Shown here one piece after another: positions 36,887 through 46,144 of a DNA stretch of 64,000 nt. Within the stretch, counting starts at the first letter, position 1, and the number at the start of each line of letters is the position of its first letter. Where the stretch lies: the NCBI GenBank assembly GCA_001464055.1, contig LNET01000030.1, positions 1 to 64,000 of the forward strand, read 5' to 3'. Below the pieces are notes generated by a model. The model was given only the letters and a program-made list of their open reading frames with translations. It ran no database searches and was not told where the DNA came from. A program made the translations under genes and the position numbers. The DNA comes from Burkholderiales bacterium Ga0077543 (GTDB taxonomy: Bacteria; Pseudomonadota; Gammaproteobacteria; Burkholderiales; Burkholderiaceae_C).

Positions 36887-38689
36887 ATGAACAGCGCTGC
36901 GGACGAGCCGCCGCTGACCTTCGATGATTCGCGCCGCCTGCCCGGCCCGAACCGCTGGTTCGACCGGCCCGCGGTGGTGCTGGACGCGCTGGGCAGCGCC
37001 GCGCAGGACGAATCCGCGGTGGCCGCCTGGGCGCAGCGCGTCGAGCGCCTGTGCGCAGCGCTGGGCTGGCCTGCACCGCAGCCGCGGGCGCACCGGCATG
37101 GCCCGGCGGCGGCAAGCGGCCTGACGCTGGCCTTTGCCGCGCCCGAAGACGCCCTGTTCACCGCCACCGAGGTGAACGAATGGGCCTGGGAGCGCAGCCT
37201 TGCCGCACACGGAAGCCTGGCTGCCGAAGGGCGTGTGCTGCTGCAACCCGCCAGCGATGACCTGGACACGCTGCGGCCAGAGTTCCTGCGCCGCGCCGCC
37301 GCCGAACGTTCGGCGCCAGTGCAGCGCCTGAAGGCCGCGGCCCGGGCACGCGGCCTGCCGGTGTTCGAGGACGACGACAGCCTGTCCATCGGTGCCGGCG
37401 GCGGCAGCCTCACCTGGCCGCGCGCGGCGCTGCCGCTGCCGATGGACCTGCCCTGGGCCCGGCTGCACGACCTGCCCACCGTGCTGGTGACCGGCAGCAA
37501 CGGCAAGACGACGACGACGCGGCTGCTGGCTGCCATGGCCCAGGCCGCTGGCCACGTGCCGGGCTTGTGCAGCACCGAGGGTGTGCTCGTCGGTGGCGAA
37601 ACCGTGATGCGCGGCGACTATGCCGGCCCGGCCGGTGCCCGCGCCGTGCTGCGCCACCCGGGTGTGGGCTTCGCGGTGCTCGAGACCGCACGCGGCGGCC
37701 TGCTGCGTCGCGGCCTGGCGCTGCGGCGCGCCGACGCCGCCGTCATCACCAACGTCAGCGCCGACCACCTGGGCGAATATGGCGTGCACAGCGTTGCCGA
37801 CATCGCCCTGGCCAAGGCCGTGGTGCTGCACGCGGTGGCGGCCAGCGGCACGGCCGTGCTGAACGGCAGCGACGAGGTGCTGATGGCCGTGGCCACGCCA
37901 CTGGCGCCGGCCGGCCGGCTGGCGCTGTTCGCGGCCGATCACGATCACCCGCGCCTGGCCGCCCACCGCGCGGCAGGCGGCAGCACCTGCGGCGCCGCAC
38001 AAGGCCGGCTGTGGCTGTACGCGGCCAGCGCCGCCGGCCAGCCGGTCGTCGACCTGGGCGCTGTCGAAGCCATGCCCCTGACCCTGGGCGGCGCCGCCGG
38101 CTTCAACCTGGAAAACATCGCCGCCGCGGTGCTGGCCGCGCTAGCCGCCGGGCTGCCCGTATCGGCCGTGCAGGCCACGCTGCAGCACTTCGGCGCGCGC
38201 CCGCAGGACAACCCTGGCCGGCTCGAACGCTGGGCCTGGCGCGGCGCCACGGTGCTGGTGGACTACGCCCACAACCCCGAAGGCCTGGCCGAACTGCTGG
38301 CCGTGGCCCGCGCCCTGAAGCCCCGGCGGCTGGGCCTGCTGCTGGGCCAGGCCGGCAACCGCGACGACGCCGCGATCGCCGAACTCGCACGCACCGCTGC
38401 CGGCTTCGCACCAGACCGTGTCGTCGTGAAGGAACTGCCCGGCATGCTGCGCGGACGCGCGCCGGGCGAAGTGCCGACACTGATCCTGGCCACCTTGCAT
38501 CAGGCCGGCATCACCCGCGCCCAGGCCACCCTGGAGCCCGACGAAGGCAGGGCCGCCGCGGCACTGCTGGACTGGGCCCGGGCGGGCGACGTGATCGTGC
38601 TGCCCGTGCACACCGCCGCCGTGCGCGACCCGCTGGCGCAGCGGCTGGCCAGTGCAGGCCCTGGCAGCCCCGCCAGCCCCACCGTCTGA
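36887..38689 (+). CDS. Cyanophycin synthetase-like Mur ligase lacking the ATP-grasp domain
   Basis: 600 residues from the ATG at 36887. Only the C-terminal half resembles CphA: P-loop TGSNGKTTTTRLL (lysine K207), LETARGGLLRRGLALRRADA, ITNVSADHLGEYG, NLENIAAAVLAA, LVDYAHNPEG and LLLGQAGNRDD. The first ~190 residues carry no ATP-grasp motifs and match nothing recognised. It starts 37 bases after cphA, so the two are probably cotranscribed. A second cyanophycin synthetase-like gene downstream of cphA is known in several betaproteobacteria. The Mur-ligase half of CphA adds arginine to the aspartate backbone, so a helper ligase role is plausible but unproven. Confidence 0.82.
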   Translation: MNSAADEPPLTFDDSRRLPGPNRWFDRPAVVLDALGSAAQDESAVAAWAQRVERLCAALGWPAPQPRAHRHGPAAASGLTLAFAAPEDALFTATEVNEWAWERSLAAHGSLAAEGRVLLQPASDDLDTLRPEFLRRAAAERSAPVQRLKAAARARGLPVFEDDDSLSIGAGGGSLTWPRAALPLPMDLPWARLHDLPTVLVTGSNGKTTTTRLLAAMAQAAGHVPGLCSTEGVLVGGETVMRGDYAGPAGARAVLRHPGVGFAVLETARGGLLRRGLALRRADAAVITNVSADHLGEYGVHSVADIALAKAVVLHAVAASGTAVLNGSDEVLMAVATPLAPAGRLALFAADHDHPRLAAHRAAGGSTCGAAQGRLWLYAASAAGQPVVDLGAVEAMPLTLGGAAGFNLENIAAAVLAALAAGLPVSAVQATLQHFGARPQDNPGRLERWAWRGATVLVDYAHNPEGLAELLAVARALKPRRLGLLLGQAGNRDDAAIAELARTAAGFAPDRVVVKELPGMLRGRAPGEVPTLILATLHQAGITRAQATLEPDEGRAAAALLDWARAGDVIVLPVHTAAVRDPLAQRLASAGPGSPASPTV

Positions 38690-38740
38690 GGCACCGGTCC
38701 CGAGCGGCCCACGCCAGGGCCAGTCCCCGCCGCGCTGCGA

Positions 38741-39457
38741 TCAGAGCTTGCTGCGCAAGGCCACTTCGCCGAAGCTGAACTGTCCCTGGGCCGCACCCAG
38801 CGTCTGGCCCTTGAGCTTCTTCGACACCAGCGAGCCCAGCAGCTGCGGCGCACTGAAGCTACCGGCCACGGCATAGGTCGTCGGATTGATCTTCTCGATC
38901 TTCGTCAGCTTCACCTGCGCCGGTGTGGACGCATCACTGCTGGTGTAGAAATCGAACGCGCGCTTGCCGTCAGGGTGATAGTCGACCGAGGCATCCAGCA
39001 CGGCCAGGGTCTTGTCGTCCAGCGACACGTTCAAGGTGACCTTGCTGCCGTCGGCACCCACGCCGCTGAGCGACAGCTGGTAGCGCTTGATGATGCCGAT
39101 GTGGCGCATCTCGCCGTTGTACAGGGTGCGCCCGGCAAAAGCCTGGGCCGTGGCCTGTATGTCCTGGGCGGTGACCTTGGGGGCGTTGGGATTCATCGCA
39201 CCCACCCGCGCCTGGGCGTCGGCCACGGCGCGCTGGCCTTCGGCGGTGGCCAGCCGTGCCGCCGTCTTCTCGCCGAGCTGGGCGTCGACGACGGTGGCGA
39301 TCGAGCGCATCGTCTTGGCCCCCTTGCCGATGTCGATGCTGATGGTGCCCTGGACGCGCTCGTTCGCGGCCAGCGGGGGGTTGGCCCCGGCCGAGCCCAG
39401 CCCCAGCATCGCCAAGGCCAGCATGGCCTGCCTGCAGTGATTCCCGATGCACTTCAT
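38741..39457 (-). CDS. Secreted protein of unknown function
   Basis: 238 residues. A signal peptide (QAMLALAMLGLGSAGA) is followed by NPPLAANERVQGTISIDIG. The rest alternates polar and hydrophobic residues in beta-strand style (IGIIKRYQLSLSGVG, KVTLNVSLDD, KVTLN, TYAVAGSFSAPQL). No family recognised. It converges on the Mur-ligase gene with a 51-base gap and lies downstream of rdgC on the same strand. Confidence 0.65.
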   Translation of the reverse strand: MKCIGNHCRQAMLALAMLGLGSAGANPPLAANERVQGTISIDIGKGAKTMRSIATVVDAQLGEKTAARLATAEGQRAVADAQARVGAMNPNAPKVTAQDIQATAQAFAGRTLYNGEMRHIGIIKRYQLSLSGVGADGSKVTLNVSLDDKTLAVLDASVDYHPDGKRAFDFYTSSDASTPAQVKLTKIEKINPTTYAVAGSFSAPQLLGSLVSKKLKGQTLGAAQGQFSFGEVALRSKL

Positions 39458-39585
39458 CCCGTTGCTCCGCTCTTGTCCGTGCCAGCCCGCGACATGCGGT
39501 GGCCACCATGGAAGAACGTCGAAACGGGCGAAAGCCCATCATCGGGCGCGCTCGGGTCCTTCGCACCCGATGCTGCCCATGGGCT

Positions 39586-40602
39586 TCAGTCCACGGCCTC
39601 GGCCGTGTCCCAGGGGGCCAGGCTATCCGGGCTGGCAGGCCCGTCCGCTGCAAGCTGGGGTAGCGCAGGGTCTTCGGCGGCAGCCGCCTGGCGCTGGTGC
39701 AGGCCGCCCAATGCTTCCACCAGCGCCGGCAGCAGCTGGCGCAGTTCCCCGGTGGCAATGGCCACGTCGGCGTCGAAGCCGCCTTCGTCCTTGCCCTGGT
39801 TCGCGGCGTCCACACCCGCGCCTTCCATGACCAGGTCGAGCAGCTCGATCTTCTTCAGCGTCAGCGCCTCGGTCAGCACGAAGCTCACCCGGCCCTGCCA
39901 GGTCATGGCCAGCTGGGTGGGCAGCTTGCCCTGGGCGATGTGTTCGCCCACTTCGTCGATGTCCAGCGTGTGGCGGGCATAACGCACGGTGGCCTTTTCG
40001 CTGTCGGGCTGCTTCAGTTCACATTCGCGGTCGATGCTGAAGCCGGGCGGGGCTTCCTTGGCCTGCAACCACAGCGCCATCGCGGTGGCCGGGGCCAGTT
40101 CGGTCTGCAGCAGGGCCAGCTTCAGGTTGCCCCCCAGCAGCTCGATCAGGCGCGTGACCACCGTATCGGCCTTCTTCGTGCTGCCCGCACCCACCCACAC
40201 CGTGCGGCCCACCGGGTCGATCCAGACCAGGGTCTCGCTGCGTTTGGGAAAAGCACGCGGCAGCAGCGCATGCACCACCGCTTCCTTCAGTTCCTTCACG
40301 CGCTTGCCCTTGGGGCGGCGGCCGGTTTCCTGTTCGATCTTGTCCAGCTCGGCCTGGATCTGCGTCTTCACCACGCTGCCGGGCACGGCCTTGGTCTCGG
40401 TGCACAGGCGCAGCACGATCTGCCCGCCCACGCTTTCGGCCAGCGCTGCATGTTTGTCGCCGCGGGGCGGCACGAAGCCGCTGCTTTCGGGCTGGGTGGC
40501 GCCACATTCCACGAACGGGGCGGTGGACAGGCGGCTGTCGATGTCGGGCAGGGACGGCGCGTCCCAGTGGTCGATGCGGTAGATCAGGGCGTTCTTGAAC
40601 AT
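39586..40602 (-). CDS. rdgC: Recombination-associated protein RdgC
   Basis: 338 residues. It begins FKNALIYRI, then has FVECGATQPESSGFVPPRG, LRLCTETKAVPGSVV and GRRPKGKRVKELKEAVVHALLPRAFPKRSETLVWID (the last spans about residues 92-127), all diagnostic for RdgC. The protein forms a DNA-encircling dimer that restrains RecA. The C-terminal 30 residues, Ala/Pro-rich, extend beyond the usual ~300-residue length. Found in beta- and gammaproteobacteria, which supports the taxonomic guess. Confidence 0.95.
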   Translation of the reverse strand: MFKNALIYRIDHWDAPSLPDIDSRLSTAPFVECGATQPESSGFVPPRGDKHAALAESVGGQIVLRLCTETKAVPGSVVKTQIQAELDKIEQETGRRPKGKRVKELKEAVVHALLPRAFPKRSETLVWIDPVGRTVWVGAGSTKKADTVVTRLIELLGGNLKLALLQTELAPATAMALWLQAKEAPPGFSIDRECELKQPDSEKATVRYARHTLDIDEVGEHIAQGKLPTQLAMTWQGRVSFVLTEALTLKKIELLDLVMEGAGVDAANQGKDEGGFDADVAIATGELRQLLPALVEALGGLHQRQAAAAEDPALPQLAADGPASPDSLAPWDTAEAVD

Positions 40603-40654
40603 GGTCGCTTCAGGGCTAGGGCGCGCAGTGTAGGCCGCGCCAGCGGCGCAGGCT

Positions 40655-41845
40655 TCACACCCTGAGGTAGATGCGCCTGCGGTGCATCCAGGCCGCCAAC
40701 GCCCAGTAGAGCGACAGATTGGCCAAGGCGAAGAGCAGCGAGCCCAGCCGCGGGTCGTCCGTCAACACCCGTCCCAGCGGCGCGAACACCTCGCGATGAG
40801 CCCAGGGCAGGGGCGACAGCCACTTCGGCGTGCCGTCGGCAGCCAGGCCGTCGGGCCAGCGCAGCAGGCCCAGCACCCGCGGCACGAAGCCCGACAACAC
40901 GAAGATGAAAAGCGGATTCAGGCCGAACACTTCGAAGAATCGTGCCCAGCCCGACAGCGGGCGCCCTTCCACCCGGTGCAGCATCGCCACCACCAGCAGC
41001 ATGGCCAGCGCCGTGGTCAGCAGCACGTAGCTGGAGGTCCAGATCTTCTTGTTGAACGGGAACACGGCCTGCCAGACCAGGGCCAGCCCCAGCAGCACCG
41101 CCGCCCAGGCCAGCAGCTGCAGCAGGCGAGCGGTGTCGGGGCGCGCTGCCGGTTCGCGGGCGTCGGCCTGGAGCAGCCGCCCCACCCACACCCCCAGCAG
41201 CACCTGCGCGACGGCCGGCACGGTGCTGGCCAGACCCTCGGGGTCGAAAGGCACGCCTTCGCCGCGGTACAGGTGCTGCGCGCCGAGCAGGGCGCGGTCC
41301 CAGTGCGTGCCGAAGAAGCCTTCCAGGCTGAACGGGTCGCCGGGTGTGCCCCACGCCACGCAGGCGGCCCAGTAGCCCAGCAGCAACGCGGCAGCGGCCG
41401 CCAGCAGCGCATGCGGCCCGCTGCGGCGCAGGGCCCAGGCGATGACCGCAGCCGCGCCGAAACACAGCGCGATGCGCTGCAGCACGCCCATCACACGCAA
41501 CTGTTCCAGGCTGCGCCAGACCAATTCACCTTCGGCCGACCAATGCAGCAGCGGGCTGATGTTCAGCGCCAGGCCGATGGCGAAGATGAGGGCGGTGCGC
41601 TGCAGCACCTTCCGCCAGAAGGTCGCAGGCGCGCCCTGTTCGAAGCGCGGCAGCACCAATGCCAGCGCATGGCCCACGGCGAACAGGAAGAACGGGAAGA
41701 CCAGGTCGGTGGGCGTGACGCCATGCCAGGCTGCATGCGCCAGAGGCGGATACAAATGCGCCCAGCTGCCCGGGTTGTTCACCAGGATCATCAGGGCCAC
41801 GGTGGCGCCGCGGAAGACGTCGAGCGAGCGAAGGCGGTCGGTCAT
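40655..41845 (-). CDS. NagX-like DUF5009 membrane acetyltransferase
   Basis: 396 residues from the ATG at 41845. The HGSNAT/NagX signature is RLRSLDVFRGATVALMILVNNPGSW, followed by HAAWHGVTPTDLVFPFFLFAVG and about ten membrane helices. A conserved FPFNKKIWTSSYVL segment is near residue 265. NagX-type proteins are encoded near N-acetylglucosamine or murein-recycling genes in many proteobacteria and are proposed to act on amino sugars at the inner membrane. It lies 67 bases after murQ on the same strand, which supports that role here. Confidence 0.85.
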   Translation of the reverse strand: MTDRLRSLDVFRGATVALMILVNNPGSWAHLYPPLAHAAWHGVTPTDLVFPFFLFAVGHALALVLPRFEQGAPATFWRKVLQRTALIFAIGLALNISPLLHWSAEGELVWRSLEQLRVMGVLQRIALCFGAAAVIAWALRRSGPHALLAAAAALLLGYWAACVAWGTPGDPFSLEGFFGTHWDRALLGAQHLYRGEGVPFDPEGLASTVPAVAQVLLGVWVGRLLQADAREPAARPDTARLLQLLAWAAVLLGLALVWQAVFPFNKKIWTSSYVLLTTALAMLLVVAMLHRVEGRPLSGWARFFEVFGLNPLFIFVLSGFVPRVLGLLRWPDGLAADGTPKWLSPLPWAHREVFAPLGRVLTDDPRLGSLLFALANLSLYWALAAWMHRRRIYLRV

Positions 41846-41912
41846 GGGCGGGCAGAGTCTGCCCGCATTCTGGTTCAGCCGGCGCTGCGCCTGGCGCTGC
41901 CAGGGCGCCACC

Positions 41913-42821
41913 TCAGCCGATGGCGCGCTCGACGCTGCCGTCGGCTGCGGCCAGGCGCTGCTCGGCCGTGGCCGCGTCGACGCCGGCCTTCAGCATCACG
42001 ATGGCCGTCTTCACGTGCGAACCGCAGGCGGCCAGGGCGGCCTGGGCCGCAGCTTCGTCGGCGCCGGTGGCGCGCAGCGTGAGCGCCAGTGCACGCCTGA
42101 CCAGCTTGGCATTGGTGGCGCGCAGGTCCACCATCAGCGGGCCGTAGGTCTTGTTCAAGCGCACCATGACGCTGCTGCTGAAGGTGTTCAGCGCAATCTT
42201 CTGCGCCGTGCCGGCCTTCAGCCGGGTGCTGCCGCTGATGACCTCGGGGCCGGTGTCCAGCAGCACGCCGATCTCGGCGGCGGCCAGCAGCGGCGCACCG
42301 GGGTTGTTGGCGAAACCCACCGTCAGCGCGCCGGCCTGCCGGGCCGCTTCGCACGCACCCAGCGCATAAGGCGTGCTGCCGCTGGCGGCCAGCAGCAGCA
42401 GCACGTCGTGCGCCGTTGGCGCCAACGCCCGCAGGTCGGCAGCGCCCTGGGCCCGGTTGTCCTCGGCACCTTCGGCGGCAACGAACATCGCGCTTTGGCC
42501 ACCCGCCAGCAGCGCCACGGCACGGTCGCGGGGCCAGCTGAAGGTGGGGTGCAGTTCGACGCTGTCCAGCACGCCCAGTCGGCCGCTGGTGCCGGCCCCG
42601 GCGTACAGCAGCCGGCCGCCGGCGCGGATGCGCGGCACGGCAGCGTCCACGGCCACGGCCAGCGTGGGGGCGGCGGCCTGCACGGCCTGTGCAGCCAGCG
42701 CCTGGTCGGCCACGAAAGCGGCCACCAAGGCCGGCGTGTCGTACTGGCCCAGCGCGGCGTGAGCGGGGTGGGGCAGTTCGGTGGGCAAGCCGAGGGTCGT
42801 GGCGGTGGTCATGGTGGACAA
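41913..42821 (-). CDS. murQ: N-acetylmuramic acid 6-phosphate etherase
   Basis: 302 residues, family length. MurQ cleaves the lactyl ether of MurNAc-6-phosphate to give GlcNAc-6-phosphate and D-lactate in cell-wall recycling. The sugar isomerase domain shows LLYAGAGTSGRLGVLDSVEL and PTFSW, with the catalytic glutamates in SVELHP and AEGAEDN, and LLLLAASGSTPYALGA. The C-terminal helical part has STRLKAGTAQKIALNTFSS and YGPLMVDLRATNAKL. An alternative Met start lies three codons in. No MurNAc kinase or MurP transporter gene is visible in the window. Confidence 0.95.
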   Translation of the reverse strand: MSTMTTATTLGLPTELPHPAHAALGQYDTPALVAAFVADQALAAQAVQAAAPTLAVAVDAAVPRIRAGGRLLYAGAGTSGRLGVLDSVELHPTFSWPRDRAVALLAGGQSAMFVAAEGAEDNRAQGAADLRALAPTAHDVLLLLAASGSTPYALGACEAARQAGALTVGFANNPGAPLLAAAEIGVLLDTGPEVISGSTRLKAGTAQKIALNTFSSSVMVRLNKTYGPLMVDLRATNAKLVRRALALTLRATGADEAAAQAALAACGSHVKTAIVMLKAGVDAATAEQRLAAADGSVERAIG

Positions 42822-42869
42822 GGTGGTCAGGGCGGCTTCGGCAGAGATGGCCGCTGTTGCAAGGGCTCG

Positions 42870-44480
42870 TCAGGACAACACCAGCGTGGCCCGCGGCCCG
42901 GCCTGGCCCACGCGGTTGATGGCGCTGGCGACCACGCGGTCGGCGCCGCTGGCGTCGACCTGAAGGGTGCTGCCAGCCAGCACCTGCAACCACCAGCGGC
43001 CGTCGCGGCGCAGCCAGACGGCCCAGCGGCGCACGGCAGCACCCGGACCGGGGCGCAGGCCAATGCTCGGGCCACTGGCCAGCAAGGTGGGCGCGGCAGG
43101 CACGGCATCGGGCAGCCAGGGCGTGGCCGGCACCAGTGCCGCGCGGGCGTAGGGCCCGGCCATCAGGCGCTTGGTCAGGCCGTCGCGGTCCTGCATCAGC
43201 GCCACCATGCTGAAGTGGATGTGGCCGCCGGCACCCACCGGCCAGCCGTCGCCGGGCTCGGCGCGGCGCCGTTGCTCGGCCACCTGGTCCAGCAGTTCCT
43301 GCCCCGGCCAGACGTTCGGGCCCAGCGGCTCGCCGCGCGTCACGCGGCTGGTGAACAGGCCCGGCCACACATGCCGCTGCGCACGGTTCGCTGCCAGCCA
43401 GTACTCCAGCAGCACCGGGAAGGGCTGGCCGGCGCGGTCGATGGGCCAGTACAGCTGCGGGGCCAGGTAATCGAGCCAGCCGTTCTCGAACCATTTCTCG
43501 ACGTCGGCGTACAGCTTGTCGTACTGGCTGAAGCCGACCACGCCCGGCGGCCGGCGGTCGGGCTTGGGCAGGCCGAATGGGCTGATGCCCACGCGCACCC
43601 AGGGCTTGATGTCCTGCACCGTGCGCTGCAGCGCCTGCACCAGGCGGTCGACCTGGTCGCGCCGCCAGTCGTCGCGTGACAGCAGGCCGCCGCCCAGCTG
43701 GTAGGCCGCCCAGGCGGCAGTGTCGGGGAAGGGCTGATCGACGCCGTCCACGGCCACCGGGTACGGGTAGAAATAGTCGTCGATGTGCACCGCGTCGATG
43801 TCGTAGCGGCGCACCACGTCGGCCACCACGACCAGCGTGTGGGCCGCGGCCTCGGGCTGGCCCGGGTCCATCCACAGCTGTTCGCCGTACTTCTGCACCA
43901 GCTGCGGCCGGCGCTGGGCGATGTGGCTGGCCGCCAGCGGCGAACGCGCGGCGCTGTGGCGCGCGCGGTAGGGGTTGAACCAGGCGTGCAGTTCGATCGC
44001 GCGGCGGTGCGCTTCCTGCACCCAGAAGGCCAGCGGGTCCCAGGCGGGCTCGCCGGCGGCCCAGGGCGGGCGGCCCTGCTCGCCGCTGAGGAACTCGCTC
44101 CAGGGCTCCAGCGTCGAGTTGAACAAGGCGTCGCAGGCCGGGCGCACCTGCAGGATCAGCGCGTTCAGCCGCAGCGCCTGGGCCCGGTCCAGGATGGCCA
44201 GGGCCTCGCTGCGCATCGCCGCCGCCGACAGGCCGGGGCGGCTGGGCCAGTCGATGTTGGCGACGGTGGCGACCCAGGCGGCGCGGAACTCGCGCGGCTC
44301 GGGCGGCGGTTCTTCGCCCGTGGGCAGCGGCGGCGGCAGGTACTGGGACGCGGGCCGCGGCGGCGCGGCGACAGGCGCCGCAGCGGGTGCGGAAGGCACC
44401 ACGCCAGGCGCAGTGCAGCCGGCCAGCCAGGCCAGACCGGCGGCGCCCAGCAGGCGCCGGCGTGCGCGGGGCGGCTTCAT
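42870..44480 (-). CDS. GHL10-type glycoside hydrolase lipoprotein (DigH/YddW-like)
   Basis: 536 residues from the ATG at 44480. The lipobox LAGC places the lipidated cysteine at residue 22, so it is an envelope lipoprotein. The catalytic TIM barrel starts [18 protein letters not shown], with [19 protein letters not shown], the acidic site [16 protein letters not shown], and [16 protein letters not shown]. coli DigH of this family cleaves denuded glycan strands in septal peptidoglycan. Its start overlaps the mnmA stop by four bases (ATGA) and murQ follows 48 bases downstream, consistent with murein turnover. Confidence 0.88.
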   Translation of the reverse strand: MKPPRARRRLLGAAGLAWLAGCTAPGVVPSAPAAAPVAAPPRPASQYLPPPLPTGEEPPPEPREFRAAWVATVANIDWPSRPGLSAAAMRSEALAILDRAQALRLNALILQVRPACDALFNSTLEPWSEFLSGEQGRPPWAAGEPAWDPLAFWVQEAHRRAIELHAWFNPYRARHSAARSPLAASHIAQRRPQLVQKYGEQLWMDPGQPEAAAHTLVVVADVVRRYDIDAVHIDDYFYPYPVAVDGVDQPFPDTAAWAAYQLGGGLLSRDDWRRDQVDRLVQALQRTVQDIKPWVRVGISPFGLPKPDRRPPGVVGFSQYDKLYADVEKWFENGWLDYLAPQLYWPIDRAGQPFPVLLEYWLAANRAQRHVWPGLFTSRVTRGEPLGPNVWPGQELLDQVAEQRRRAEPGDGWPVGAGGHIHFSMVALMQDRDGLTKRLMAGPYARAALVPATPWLPDAVPAAPTLLASGPSIGLRPGPGAAVRRWAVWLRRDGRWWLQVLAGSTLQVDASGADRVVASAINRVGQAGPRATLVLS

Positions 44481-45700
44481 GCCGCCGAATTGTGCGCCGT
44501 GCGCACGCGCGTGCGCCTTGCCACCGGCGGCAAGGCCGGGGCCAGCGGGGCCAGTACTTCGGCGCTGGCAATGACGCCTCCGCCCAGGCACACCTCGCCG
44601 TCGTACAGCACCGCGCTCTGCCCCGGGGTGACGGCCCATTGCGGCTGCGCGAACTGCAGTTCGAAGCCTTCGGCCGTGGGCAGGAAACTGCAGGGCGCGT
44701 CGGCCTGGCGGTAGCGGGTCTTGGCGGCCAGCGGGCCGGCAGCGGGTGGCTGGCCAGCCACCCAGCTGCAGTCGTCGGCGGCCAGACGCGGCGCCAGCAG
44801 GGCCGGGTGCTCGTGCCCCTGCACCACGCGCAGCACGTTGTGCGCCATGTCCTTGGCGGCCACGAACCAGGGCGCGTGCAGTCCGCTGCCCGTGCCGTCG
44901 GCCGTGGCCTGTTCGCCGCCTTTCACGCCCCCGATGCCCAGGCCCTGGCGCTGGCCCAGGGTGTAGAAGCTCAGGCCCAGATGGCGGCCGAGTTCGCGCC
45001 CGGCCTCGTCGAGCATCGGCCCCGGGGCATGGGCCAGGTAGCGGTTCAGGAATTCGCGAAACGGCCGCTCGCCGATGAAGCAGATGCCGGTGCTGTCCTT
45101 CTTCTTCGCGTTCGGCAGGCCGATGTCCAGCGCGATGCGGCGCACCTCGGTCTTGTGCAGTTCACCCACCGGGAACAGGGTGCGCGCCAGTTGCGACTGC
45201 GTCAGCCGGTGCAGGAAGTAGCTCTGGTCCTTGGTCGGGTCCAGGCCCTTGAGCAGCTCGAATCGCTTGTCGCGCTCGCGCACGCGGGCGTAGTGACCGG
45301 TGGCGATCTTGGCCGCGCCCAGCCGCAGCGCGTGGTCGAGGAAGGCCTTGAACTTGATCTCGGCATTGCACAGCACGTCGGGGTTGGGCGTGCGGCCGGC
45401 GCGGTATTCGCGCAGGAATTCGGCGAAGACGCGGTCCTTGTAGTCGGCCGCGAAGTTGACGTGTTCGATCTCGATGCCGATGACGTCGGCCACCGCGGCG
45501 GCGTCGACAAAGTCGATGTTCGACGAACAATACCCGGGGTCGGCGCCTTCGCCTTCGCCCCGCTCTGCGAGCCGGTCGTCGTCTTCCCAGTTCTTCATGA
45601 ACAGGCCGATGACCTCATGGCCCTGCTGCTTCAGCAGCCAGGCGCTGACGGCGGAATCGACGCCGCCGCTGAGACCCACCACCACACGTTGTCTGGACAT
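44477..45700 (-). CDS. mnmA: tRNA-specific 2-thiouridylase MnmA
   Basis: 407 residues from the ATG at 45700. The PP-loop is SGGVDS at 11-16. The catalytic cysteines lie in [10 protein letters not shown] and [10 protein letters not shown], and the [10 protein letters not shown] and [14 protein letters not shown] segments are diagnostic. It thiolates the wobble uridine of Lys, Glu and Gln tRNAs. The C-terminus ([12 protein letters not shown]) is slightly extended relative to the usual ~370 residues, mostly through an insertion around residue 310-330. Translationally coupled to the downstream lipoprotein gene. Confidence 0.96.
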   Translation of the reverse strand: MSRQRVVVGLSGGVDSAVSAWLLKQQGHEVIGLFMKNWEDDDRLAERGEGEGADPGYCSSNIDFVDAAAVADVIGIEIEHVNFAADYKDRVFAEFLREYRAGRTPNPDVLCNAEIKFKAFLDHALRLGAAKIATGHYARVRERDKRFELLKGLDPTKDQSYFLHRLTQSQLARTLFPVGELHKTEVRRIALDIGLPNAKKKDSTGICFIGERPFREFLNRYLAHAPGPMLDEAGRELGRHLGLSFYTLGQRQGLGIGGVKGGEQATADGTGSGLHAPWFVAAKDMAHNVLRVVQGHEHPALLAPRLAADDCSWVAGQPPAAGPLAAKTRYRQADAPCSFLPTAEGFELQFAQPQWAVTPGQSAVLYDGEVCLGGGVIASAEVLAPLAPALPPVARRTRVRTAHNSAA

Positions 45701-45737
45701 GGCCGGGATTATCCCAGCCGTGGGCCCCGCGACGGAT

Positions 45738-45992
45738 TCAGCAGCTGAGTGCCACCGAACGTGAACGCACCATCTCGCGGGCGCGGGCCTTGGCATAGGC
45801 CAGCGCTTCGTCGGCCGTGGGCCAGCGGTAGCCGCAGGCCAGGCTTTCGTCGCGGAAGGCCTCGGCACCCGCGCCCTGCGGGCCACGCAGCCGGTTGACG
45901 ATGACCGCGGCGATGTAACCGTCGCCGCGCGGGGCTTCGAGTGCACCGACGAAAATGCGGTACTCGCCTTCGACACATTCTTCGAATCGCAT
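45738..45992 (-). CDS. Small conserved-type hypothetical protein
   Basis: 84 residues from the ATG at 45992. It reads [20 protein letters not shown] at the start, has a central [10 protein letters not shown] strand and an amphipathic C-terminal helix ([15 protein letters not shown]). The composition is normal for a soluble alpha/beta protein. Its layout resembles small Burkholderiales proteins of unknown function with a terminal helix. It sits 37 bases upstream of mnmA, so possible cotranscription. No function proposed. Confidence 0.6.
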   Translation of the reverse strand: MRFEECVEGEYRIFVGALEAPRGDGYIAAVIVNRLRGPQGAGAEAFRDESLACGYRWPTADEALAYAKARAREMVRSRSVALSC

Positions 45993-46094
45993 CACATCCG
46001 CCTGGTACTTGGGGATCAGTGCAGGCCAGCACACATCTCGCGTACGTGGCCCCGTCTGAAGTCGGGCTGGATGATGATTCCGAGGTCGGGACTG

Positions 46095-46118
46095 CGCATC
46101 CCTCTGCAGAGGGGATGC
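46095..46118. other. Stem-loop in intergenic region
   Basis: GCATCCCTCT and AGAGGGGATGC form an almost perfect hairpin with one unpaired base, between the aspartoacylase-like gene end (46145) and the small hypothetical gene start (45992). No T-run follows, so it may be a weak or Rho-assisted terminator or a transcript-stability element. Confidence 0.4.
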
Positions 46119-46144
46119 GTCCTTCAGGGGGATGAACCCAGACG

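Noticed and set aside
33232-37575. A 1447-codon leftward open frame
   Set aside because: Antisense to cphA and its paralogue; no recognisable domains, shadow of high GC third positions.
44480-44639. N-terminal extension of the GHL10 lipoprotein to 44639
   Set aside because: The lipobox-containing start at 44480 gives a proper lipoprotein and the extension overlaps mnmA in another frame.
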